Origin: Myxococcus stipitatus
Lineage (GTDB): Bacteria; Myxococcota; Myxococcia; Myxococcales; Myxococcaceae
Assembly (NCBI RefSeq): GCF_038561935.1
Contig: NZ_CP102770.1
Coordinates: 6,138,001 to 6,202,000 of the forward strand
Length of the DNA: 64,000 nucleotides
Direction of reading: 5' to 3'
Part shown: positions 1 through 6,541 of the stretch, piece after piece
Layout of the letters: every line of letters starts with the position of its first letter
How positions within the stretch are numbered: the stretch's first letter is position 1
The notes under the pieces: generated by a model
What the model saw: the letters and a program-made list of their open reading frames with translations, nothing else
What the model was told of the DNA's origin: nothing
The model's database searches: none
Position numbers and translations under genes: made by a program

Positions 1-86
1 AGGTCCGGCTCGTGGTGCCTGGGTTTACCCCCCGAGCGTCCCTCTGGACCGTGCTCTGGGCTCGCGCGCCCCGGCAGACGGAGTGA

Positions 87-497
87 CTACGCCCCCTTCA
101 GTTCCACCGTGTTCCCCTCCGGGTCATGGAGGTAGAACGAGAAGCCGTCACCGTTCGCCCCGTACCGGTCCCCAGGCGCGAACGGAGTCACGCCATGCGT
201 GGCCAGATGCGCCCGAATCGCCGCCTCGTCGAACGGCTGCACCGTGATGCAGAAGTGGTCGACGTTGCGCCCCTCCCGCCCTGGTCCCGCCCCGCCCGCG
301 CTCCCCAGCTTTCCATCCAACGAGATGAGGTCGATCATCGCCGACCCCGCTCGCATGTGGGTCATCCCGAGGCGGGGCACTTCCTTGTCGACGGTGCAGC
401 CCAGCGCGTCCCGGTAGAACGCGACCATGCGCTCCAGGTCCGCGACGCGCAGGACGAGGTGGTCCACGGTGACTGGCTGAAAGGGGCGAGAACTCAT
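87..497 (-). CDS. VOC-family (glyoxalase/bleomycin-resistance fold) protein
   Basis: A 136-residue single-domain vicinal-oxygen-chelate protein. The beta-alpha-beta-beta-beta pattern is visible twice: an N-terminal half beginning VDHLVLRVADLERMVAFYRD and a C-terminal half ending in the typical YLHDPEGNTVEL. Metal ligands are likely the His of VDHLVL, the His of NVDHFCI and the Glu of NTVELKG. The family includes dioxygenases, isomerases and resistance proteins, and the substrate cannot be told from sequence. I chose the ATG at 497 because AGGAG lies about 8 nt upstream. The frame stays open a further 20 codons upstream, but without a better site or conserved sequence. It stands alone between the window edge and a tRNA gene. 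Confidence 0.85.
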   Translation of the reverse strand: MSSRPFQPVTVDHLVLRVADLERMVAFYRDALGCTVDKEVPRLGMTHMRAGSAMIDLISLDGKLGSAGGAGPGREGRNVDHFCITVQPFDEAAIRAHLATHGVTPFAPGDRYGANGDGFSFYLHDPEGNTVELKGA

Positions 498-652
498 CTT
501 CAGGACTCCTGGCTGGAAACTGACCCTGGAGACACCCGAGCGCGAAGACTGGCTCACGGCCCTGCCGGCCCATCGGGCACCCAGGCAAGGGGAAGGCTCC
601 CCCTCCCGCCTGACGCCAGGCGACGGGCAACTCCGTGGCCAGAAAAGACAAA

Positions 653-680
653 GGCCCGGAAGCTAGAGAGCTTCCGGGCC
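653..680 (-). terminator. Intrinsic terminator of the tRNA-Thr transcript
   Basis: A perfect 12-bp inverted repeat (GGCCCGGAAGCT and AGCTTCCGGGCC) has a 4-nt loop and is followed on the minus strand by the T-rich run TTTGTCTTTTCT. It begins 11 nt past the 3' CCA of the tRNA gene, so it should end that transcript. Confidence 0.85.
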
Positions 681-690
681 TCTGAATTCA

Positions 691-766
<76 letters not shown>

Positions 767-780
767 CCAAGGCGGAGCGC

Positions 781-809
781 GAAGTACCATGGGGTTTCCG
801 GTAGGGCAA
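781..809 (-). promoter_or_regulatory. Candidate sigma-70 promoter of tRNA-Thr
   Basis: On the minus strand TTGCCC and TACTTC are separated by 17 nt and lie just upstream of the tRNA 5' end. Position and spacing are right, but the -10 match is modest. Confidence 0.35.
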
Positions 810-877
810 GGTAAAATGCAGCAGGCGGCTGTTTCATCCCCTTCCGGCGTGGCTTGAACACCAACGAATCAGGCCCC

Positions 878-901
878 CACCGTGACACCGATGACACGGT
901 G
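878..901. promoter_or_regulatory. Inverted repeat upstream of glutamate dehydrogenase
   Basis: CACCGTG and CACGGTG form a perfect 7-bp dyad with a 10-nt spacer in the 313-nt gap between tRNA-Thr and the dehydrogenase gene. Further downstream in the same gap TTGAAC (986-991) and CATAAG (1010-1015) could be the -35 and -10 of the dehydrogenase promoter with 18-nt spacing. Nothing else in this gap looks like a gene. Confidence 0.3.
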
Positions 902-1079
902 CATCCGCCGCAGCTGACACAGTGCGTTGCCATAAGTGCGCGTCATCGCTCCGTTTTTCGGAACAGGAGCCCGGCGCCACGGCGGTTGAACTCCTGTAGC
1001 GCATATGCACATAAGGGCGCCGCTATCCCCAGAGTCCCCGGCCCTTCTTTGGCTGGGACCACAAGGAGCGACTTTAGTC

Positions 1080-2630
1080 ATGGCCAGCGAAGAGAACTTC
1101 ATGCGCGCTCCGGCACCCTCGCCGAAGCGCACCGTCTACACCGAGGCGATGGAGATCTTCCATCGGGCGGCTGACCTCATCAAGCTGGACAAGCGCGTCC
1201 GCCTTGAGCTGGAGGAGCCCGACTACGAGCACATCTTCTATGTCACGGCCAAGCTGAAGGACCGTCTGGTCCCCCTCATCCCCGAGCGCGCCAAGCAGTT
1301 CTCCGACCTGCCGGAGACGCAGGTGCGCAACAAGGAGGGCCTGGAGCTGCTGGCCAACGGGAGCATCATCCTCAATGGCCGCGCCCTGCTGGGCTCCGAC
1401 GTCGCCATCCGCCAGGGCCACCTGCGCCTGCCGGACGGCAAGGTCTACCAGCTGGTCCCCGGCGAGTCCCAGCGCTTCAAGGCGTACCGCGTCCAGCACA
1501 ACCAGGCCCGTGGCCCCTACAAGGGCGGCCTGCGCTACCACCGCGAAGTCTCCCTGGATCTCTTCAAGGCCCTGGCCGCGGAGATGACCTGGAAGACCGC
1601 CATCTCCGAGGTCCCCTTCGGCGGCGGCAAGGGCGGCATCCAGATCGACCCGCGCGAGTACGGCAAGGAGGAGCTGGAGGCCATCACCCTGCGCTTCATG
1701 TACCGGCTCAAGAGCCTCATCGGGCCGAACATCGACATCCCCGCGCCGGACGTGGGCACCAACCCGGAGATCATGGCGCTCCTGTACCGCCAGTTCTCCG
1801 ACGGTGAGCGCGAGCGCCACAACCTGCGCGGCATCGTCACGGGCAAGGACGTGCGCATCGGCGGCTCCGAGGGCCGCGGCAAGGCCACCGGCCAGGGCGT
1901 CGCGTTCTGCATCGAGGACTACTACGCCGACCGCGGCGAGAGCGTGAAGGGCAAGACCTTCGTCATCCAGGGCTTCGGCAACGTGGGCAGCCACGCCGCC
2001 AACATCCTGGCCGGCGCGGGCGCGCGGCTGCTCGCGGTGAACGACGCCGACGGCACCATCTACAACGGCGATGGCATCGACGTGGCGGCCCTCACGGCCT
2101 ACGTCCAGGACCCGAAGAACCTCAAGCGCAGCGTGCTGGGCTTCCCGGGTGCGCAGAAGATCGAGAAGAAGGACCTGTGGGACGTCCAGGCGGACATCCT
2201 GGTCCCGGCCGCGCTGGGGGGTGAAATCACCGCCGACGTCGCCGAGCGCCTCAAGGTCAAGCTCATCGCCGAGGGCGCCAACGGCCCCACCACCCCGGAG
2301 GCCGACCGCGTCCTGCAGAAGCGCGGCATCGAGCTCATCCCGGACATCATCGCCAACGCCGGCGGCGTGACGGTGAGCTACTACGAGTGGATCCAGAACA
2401 AGCGCATGGAGCGCTGGAGCGAGGCCGAGGTCGACCAACGCCTCGAGCGCGCGATGAAGCGCAACTACCGCATCATCCGCGACATCTCCCGCAACCAGCC
2501 GCGCAAGACGGACATGCACGACAGCCGCCAGTACTGCATCGGCGAGCCCGTGGACACCCGCTGCGCCGCGATGATCCTCGCGCTCAAGCGCATCGAGGCC
2601 CACTACCTGCTCGAGGGCTTCTCGCAGTAA
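1080..2630 (+). CDS. gdhA: Glu/Leu/Phe/Val dehydrogenase family, probable glutamate dehydrogenase
   Basis: Oxidative deamination of glutamate to 2-oxoglutarate, a cytosolic hexameric family. In the 516-residue product the substrate-binding part contains YRVQHNQARGPYKGGLRYH (about 136-154), TWKTA (170-174) and the catalytic-lysine motif PFGGGKGG (179-186). The Rossmann domain has GFGNVGSHAA for the nucleotide. The ATG at 1080 is chosen because AAGGAG lies 11 nt upstream and the protein begins sensibly there. Odd feature: about 75 residues (roughly 55-130) are inserted between the LELEEP strand and YRVQHN, where typical bacterial enzymes have only a few residues; this explains the length above the usual 420-450. 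Cofactor preference (NAD or NADP) is not settled by inspection. Confidence 0.93.
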   Translation: MASEENFMRAPAPSPKRTVYTEAMEIFHRAADLIKLDKRVRLELEEPDYEHIFYVTAKLKDRLVPLIPERAKQFSDLPETQVRNKEGLELLANGSIILNGRALLGSDVAIRQGHLRLPDGKVYQLVPGESQRFKAYRVQHNQARGPYKGGLRYHREVSLDLFKALAAEMTWKTAISEVPFGGGKGGIQIDPREYGKEELEAITLRFMYRLKSLIGPNIDIPAPDVGTNPEIMALLYRQFSDGERERHNLRGIVTGKDVRIGGSEGRGKATGQGVAFCIEDYYADRGESVKGKTFVIQGFGNVGSHAANILAGAGARLLAVNDADGTIYNGDGIDVAALTAYVQDPKNLKRSVLGFPGAQKIEKKDLWDVQADILVPAALGGEITADVAERLKVKLIAEGANGPTTPEADRVLQKRGIELIPDIIANAGGVTVSYYEWIQNKRMERWSEAEVDQRLERAMKRNYRIIRDISRNQPRKTDMHDSRQYCIGEPVDTRCAAMILALKRIEAHYLLEGFSQ

Positions 2631-2658
2631 GCCCCTGACCTAGGTCCCCTGAAGCACC

Positions 2659-2694
2659 AAGGGCACGGCTCCTCCCAGCGAGGACCGTGCCCTT
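2659..2694 (+). terminator. Bidirectional intrinsic terminator-like hairpin
   Basis: AAGGGCACGG and CCGTGCCCTT form a perfect 10-bp stem 29 nt after the dehydrogenase stop. It stands between this gene and the convergent PilZ gene. The U-tract is weak on the plus strand. Confidence 0.65.
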
Positions 2695-2733
2695 GTCATG
2701 TGCCGTGGGTGCCGGGCCCAGGCCCCTTGCCTC

Positions 2734-3093
2734 TCAGTGCATCACCCGCTCGCGGTCCACCAGGAGCAGCGGCGCGTCGTCGTGCGTCTCGTACGCGACG
2801 ATGCGCAGGCCCACCCCGCGGCTGGAGCCCTCGCGCCCGTCCTTGCGGCCGAACGCCAGCGCCACCTGGTAGCGGACCTCGCACAGGCACGTCATCTCCG
2901 TGCCGTCCTCGCCCGCGAAGGTCACCTTGAGCTTCTCGCCCAGCCCCACCGCGTCGCGGACCTCCACGAACATGCCCCGCGCGCTGATGTTGCGGCCAAC
3001 GCCCCTCATCATCCCGTCATTGGTGGAGAGGTAGACGGTGAAGACCTTGTCGAAGCGAAGGTGACTGCGGCGCTCTTGCGGACGCTCGAACAC
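2734..3093 (-). CDS. PilZ-domain protein
   Basis: A stand-alone PilZ domain of 119 residues. The c-di-GMP-binding RxxxR motif is R9-S-H-L-R13 and the second motif (D/N)xSxxG is NISARG at 35-40. The protein ends in a beta-strand containing RGVGLRIV. Such proteins act as cytosolic c-di-GMP effectors in motility, exopolysaccharide or development, but the partner is unknown here. I chose the GTG at 3093 because GGGAGG lies 8 nt upstream. A longer frame starts at a GTG at 3129 with poorer spacing and an unconserved-looking extension. A palindrome (3132-3154) lies just upstream. Confidence 0.88.
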   Translation of the reverse strand: MFERPQERRSHLRFDKVFTVYLSTNDGMMRGVGRNISARGMFVEVRDAVGLGEKLKVTFAGEDGTEMTCLCEVRYQVALAFGRKDGREGSSRGVGLRIVAYETHDDAPLLLVDRERVMH

Positions 3094-3131
3094 GGGGGAT
3101 GCCTCCCGGCAACAGGTGGTGACAGGCACAC

Positions 3132-3154
3132 CCTACATGGTAGCCACATGTAGG
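3132..3154. promoter_or_regulatory. Palindrome between PilZ gene and divergent secreted-protein gene
   Basis: CCTACATG and CATGTAGG are separated by 7 nt, forming a perfect 8-bp dyad. The half-site CACCTAC recurs at 3164-3170 and 3184-3190. The position in the divergent gap fits an operator controlling the PilZ gene, its neighbour or both. Confidence 0.4.
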
Positions 3155-3219
3155 CAATTTATTCACCTACATCTACCCCCACTCACCTACGAGAAGGCAC
3201 CCCCGGGGGCCTGGCAGGC

Positions 3220-3900
3220 ATGGCACCATGGAATTTCCACCGTTCCCTGGAGCCCCCTGTCTTGAGCCGCTTCCTGGTCGCCCTCGCCGCCGTCCTCCTG
3301 CCCACCCTGGCCCTGGCCGATGTGGACCCCCGCTTCGCCAAGCTGCGAGACGAGTCCGAACCCCTGGGCGGTCTGGGCGCCTTCCTGGAGAAGTACGTGG
3401 GGGCCTGTGAGGGGGCGCTGGTGGACCCGCAGTGCAAGGCCCAGGCGGAGGCCTTCCGCAAGAAGTACCAGGGCAAGCAGCTCTACATGATTGTGACGGA
3501 AGATGACGCCAACATGCTGGCGCCGGGGCCGTACTCCCCCGCGACGGGCGAGTACACCATCAACATCACCCCGTTCTTCCCCGGGGGCCGCTACGCGATG
3601 ACGCACGGCACGCCCAAGAAGACGGACGCCAACGGCAACCCCGTCATGCCCCTGCTCACCGTCACCGGCACCCTGCCGGAGGGATGGAACATCCAGCTGT
3701 TCTCGCGGATGTTCTCCATGCGCGGCGTGCGCGCGCAGGTGGTCTTCACGCCGCAGAGCGTGTGGTCCCTGCCCAAGAAGGGCGGCGGGAAGAACTACGG
3801 CGTGACGGCGCGAATCGACGGACTGCTCGTCAGCGAGGGCCGCACCGGCGCCCAGCTGGGCCTGTGGCTCAACGGCAAGGACGCCAACGCCCGCCGCTAG
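3220..3900 (+). CDS. Secreted protein of unknown function
   Basis: A 226-residue exported protein. A hydrophobic stretch ending ALADVDP looks like a type I signal peptide cut after LALA. The mature part is about 190 residues, with two Cys in a short CxxxxxxxxxC arrangement (ACEGALVDPQC), and is otherwise mixed alpha/beta. I recognise no catalytic motif. It may belong to a myxobacterial DUF family, which I cannot confirm. The start is uncertain: an ATG at 3220 with a weak ribosome site, or an internal TTG near 3262 preceded by GGAG at good spacing, which would start directly with the signal peptide. It is convergent with the protease gene at 3924, 23 nt away. Confidence 0.7.
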   Translation: MAPWNFHRSLEPPVLSRFLVALAAVLLPTLALADVDPRFAKLRDESEPLGGLGAFLEKYVGACEGALVDPQCKAQAEAFRKKYQGKQLYMIVTEDDANMLAPGPYSPATGEYTINITPFFPGGRYAMTHGTPKKTDANGNPVMPLLTVTGTLPEGWNIQLFSRMFSMRGVRAQVVFTPQSVWSLPKKGGGKNYGVTARIDGLLVSEGRTGAQLGLWLNGKDANARR

Positions 3901-3923
3901 CAGCCGTCACGGCGGAGACTCCC

Positions 3924-5396
3924 TCAGCGAGAGATCGCCACGTACTGGAGGGAGTCTCCCCGCTTCACCCGGAGCAGGAGGCTGGCGCCGGAGCTGCCCT
4001 TGGCCAGGGCCGCGCGGACGCCCGCCACGTCCTTCACCCGCTTGCGGTTGACCTCCATCACCACGTCGCCCATGCGGATCCCCGCCTCGTCCGCGGGGCT
4101 GCGAGGCACCACCGCCGCCACCAGCGCCCCGGACCAGGCCTCCTGCCCCATGGGCGAGGCCACCTCCGGCGTCAAATCCCGCAGCGTCAGCCCCAGGTCC
4201 TCGTCGCTGGGCGCGTGGCGCACCAGGCCCTCGGTGGCCTCCTGGACGGGACGCGCCACCAGCCGCACCGACACCTCCTGCGTGGCCCCCTGGCGAAGGA
4301 GCGTCAGCCGCGCCTCGGTGCCCGGCGCCAGGAGCGCCACCTTCCGGAGCAGCTGCAGATAGGAGCCGATGGCGCGGCCGTTCACCGCCACCAGCTTGTC
4401 CCCGGAGCGGATGCCCGCGGCGTCGGCGGGGCTGCCGCGAAAGACGTCCTTCACCATGGGCGCGCGGCGCTCGCCCCGGTCCCGGTCGTCGTTGATGACC
4501 ACGCCGAGCCAGCCGCGCTCCAGCTTCCCGTTCTCGCGCAGGTTGGGCAGCAGGTCCTTCACCAGGTTGATGGGCACCGCGAAGCCGATGCCCTGCCCCT
4601 GGCTGATGACGGCCGTGTTCACCCCCACCACTTCGCCCTTCATGTTGAAGAGCGGCCCGCCGGAGTTGCCCGGGTTGATGAGGGCATCGGTCTGGATGAA
4701 GTCGTCGAACTGGCCCACGCCCAGCACCCGCTCCTTGGCGGAGATCATCCCGTGCGACACGGAGTGGTCCAGTCCGAAGGGGTTGCCGATGGCCACCACC
4801 CAGTCCCCCACCTCCAGCCGGTCCGAGTCCCCCAGGTACAGCGCGGGCAGGTTCCCCAGGTCCGAGCCGCTCAGCCGCAAGAGCGCCACGTCCGTGGACG
4901 CATCCCGGCCCACGACTTCCGCGGAGAACTCACGGCCGTCCGACAGGCGCACGGCGATCTTGTTCGCCCCGGACACCACGTGGCTGTTGGTGACGACCAG
5001 CCCCTCCGGCGTCAGCACGAAGCCCGAGCCCGTCGAGCGCTTCATCCCCGTCAGCCCGCTCTCCCGAGGGCTCACCGTGGTGATGTTCACGACGCCCGCC
5101 TCCACCGCGCGAATCAGCGGGGCCAGCGACGTGGGCGGCGTGAAGTTGGGCAGGCCCGCCTCCCCCGCCGGCCGCTCGCGCCACAGGTCCATGGCCCCCG
5201 GGCGTCCCTCGCCCGCCCCCGCGGAGGAGAACCACGCGGCATGCTCGCGCATGCGAGCCTGGAGCCAGGACCCCACGAGGGCCTCGTCGGCCCCCGCCGA
5301 CAGAGGGGTCAACGCCAGGAGGAGCAGGACGGTCAGCAGTCGGGAAGACACGAAGGGGCAGCTTATACGGCGTCGCATGGCGAACGGCGCAAACAT
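3924..5396 (-). CDS. DegP/HtrA-like periplasmic serine protease with two PDZ domains
   Basis: A trypsin-fold protease for periplasmic quality control, 490 residues. After a basic N-terminus and signal peptide (to about residue 36) comes the protease domain with the triad H139 (VTNSHVV), D169 (DASTDVALL) and S245 (NPGNSGGPL). PDZ1 (about 295-385) includes RGWLGVVI and GIRSGDKLVAVNG; PDZ2 (about 390-485) includes GIRMGDVVMEVN. Two PDZ domains match DegP/DegQ rather than DegS. The ATG at 5378 (MRRRISCP) is an alternative start giving a cleaner signal peptide. It is 44 nt downstream of grpE in the same direction, so it probably belongs to the same proteostasis transcription unit. Confidence 0.92.
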   Translation of the reverse strand: MFAPFAMRRRISCPFVSSRLLTVLLLLALTPLSAGADEALVGSWLQARMREHAAWFSSAGAGEGRPGAMDLWRERPAGEAGLPNFTPPTSLAPLIRAVEAGVVNITTVSPRESGLTGMKRSTGSGFVLTPEGLVVTNSHVVSGANKIAVRLSDGREFSAEVVGRDASTDVALLRLSGSDLGNLPALYLGDSDRLEVGDWVVAIGNPFGLDHSVSHGMISAKERVLGVGQFDDFIQTDALINPGNSGGPLFNMKGEVVGVNTAVISQGQGIGFAVPINLVKDLLPNLRENGKLERGWLGVVINDDRDRGERRAPMVKDVFRGSPADAAGIRSGDKLVAVNGRAIGSYLQLLRKVALLAPGTEARLTLLRQGATQEVSVRLVARPVQEATEGLVRHAPSDEDLGLTLRDLTPEVASPMGQEAWSGALVAAVVPRSPADEAGIRMGDVVMEVNRKRVKDVAGVRAALAKGSSGASLLLRVKRGDSLQYVAISR

Positions 5397-5440
5397 CCCG
5401 CGCCGCCGCCGTCTTCCGGATTATCCGAACAACCCCACCG

Positions 5441-6088
5441 TCACGCGCTCGCCGGGGCCACGTACTTGGCCACCTTCACGCGCGCCGGGCGGATGATGCG
5501 GTCCTTCATGCGGTAGGCCGCCCGGAACTCCTCCACCACCTTCTGGTCATCATCCGGGGAAGGAGTGATTTCCATGTCCGTGGCCTCGGCCACGTTGGGG
5601 TCATAGGGCAGGCCGACCACCTTCACCCGCTCGATGCCCATGCCCTGGACCTTGGCGAGCAGCGAGTCGCGAATCATCCGCACCCCGTTGCTCAGGGCCG
5701 AGCCATCCTGGCCGCTCATGGACACGGCGCGGTCCAGCTCGTCGATGGCCTCCAGGAGGACGGCGGCCACGTTGCCGCGCTCCACGTCCAGCATGCGCTC
5801 GCGCTCACGCGTCAGGCGCTGCTTGAACTCCTCCTTGTCCTTGTTGAGGGCCTGGTAGGCCCGCGCCAGCTCGTCCACCCGGCGGCGCGAGGCCTCCAGG
5901 TCCGCGCGCAGACGCTCCTTCTCCGCGTCGGCGGCCTCGGACACCACGTCGTCGGCGGGCGGCCGGGCCTCGGCTGCCTCCGGGCGAGCGCCCGCGGCTC
6001 CGGCATCCTGGACCGGCGCCGCTCCGCCGTTGGAGGACTGGGCCTGCTGAGCATCGTGAGAGGTGTCGGAGTGCGTATCGCCAGACAT
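5441..6088 (-). CDS. grpE: GrpE, nucleotide exchange factor of DnaK
   Basis: Releases ADP from DnaK and works as a dimer in the cytosol. In this 215-residue protein about 55 residues of Ala/Glu/Pro-rich disordered leader precede a long coiled coil (about 55-110). The C-terminal beta domain follows, with the family signature around GMGIERVKVVGLPYDPNVAEATDM and the ending VVEEFRAAYRMKDRIIRPARVKVA. Length and order are normal. Neither dnaK nor dnaJ is in the window. Instead grpE lies between a sigma region 1.1-like gene upstream and a DegP-like protease downstream. The start ATG at 6088 has AGG about 7 nt upstream. Confidence 0.95.
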   Translation of the reverse strand: MSGDTHSDTSHDAQQAQSSNGGAAPVQDAGAAGARPEAAEARPPADDVVSEAADAEKERLRADLEASRRRVDELARAYQALNKDKEEFKQRLTRERERMLDVERGNVAAVLLEAIDELDRAVSMSGQDGSALSNGVRMIRDSLLAKVQGMGIERVKVVGLPYDPNVAEATDMEITPSPDDDQKVVEEFRAAYRMKDRIIRPARVKVAKYVAPASA

Positions 6089-6187
6089 GTCGAACCTGAA
6101 GTCGAGGTGGATGAATGCGCTGTTCGCGCGGACCTTGTTTCTGGCCGCAACCTAACCGCGCGTGACAGGCTGTCAACGCGCGGAGCG

Positions 6188-6430
6188 TTAGTGCTCCTGG
6201 GGAGCGGGCGCCTCGGCCATGAAGCCGTGGTCGACCCTCCCCGTCACCTCATCGATGATCTCCACCTGAGCGGCCCGCAGCGAGTAGTAGAGGAGCCAGC
6301 GCTCCGCCGCCGTCAGCGTCCCCGCCGGCAGCGCTTCCTCGATTTCCTGAACCGACAGCCGCCCCTCCTTGAGCCCCTTGGCGAAGAGGGCCTTCCGGGC
6401 CACGTAGCTCTTGCCGATCCTGTTCTCCAC
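6188..6430 (-). CDS. Stand-alone sigma-70 region 1.1-like protein
   Basis: An 80-residue protein. Residues about 10-60, with the core LFAKGLKEGRLSVQEIEEAL followed by a helix around AERWLLYYSLRAAQVEII, match the pattern of RpoD region 1.1, in which a glycine-containing turn leads to L(T/S)xxEIxxxLP and a last helix before a hydrophobic strand. Region 1.1 normally blocks the DNA channel of free sigma. Regions 1.2-4 are absent, so this is not a sigma factor. The GTG start at 6430 has AAGGAGG 7 nt upstream; a longer frame to 6523 has no ribosome site. It lies between an ftsH paralogue and grpE on the same strand. Family assignment is by pattern, and function is inference. Confidence 0.72.
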   Translation of the reverse strand: MENRIGKSYVARKALFAKGLKEGRLSVQEIEEALPAGTLTAAERWLLYYSLRAAQVEIIDEVTGRVDHGFMAEAPAPQEH

Positions 6431-6541
6431 GGCGACGCCTCCTTTCCGCCTCAAGATAATTTCGCCCCTCGAGCGCCGCAGGAACGCGCGGCGCCGAGAG
6501 GCGTGAGGCTGGCCGGGGGGCAAGCACCCGGACAGCGGCCT

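Noticed and set aside
1074..2603. A 509-codon open frame antisense to glutamate dehydrogenase
   Set aside because: High-GC DNA keeps the complementary frame open. The translation is Val/Ala/Asp/Leu-rich low complexity with no motif, while the plus-strand enzyme is certain.
3684..5516. A 610-codon plus-strand frame over the DegP-like protease and part of the secreted-protein gene
   Set aside because: His/Arg/Gly/Pro-rich translation without family features; it lies wholly over well-supported genes.
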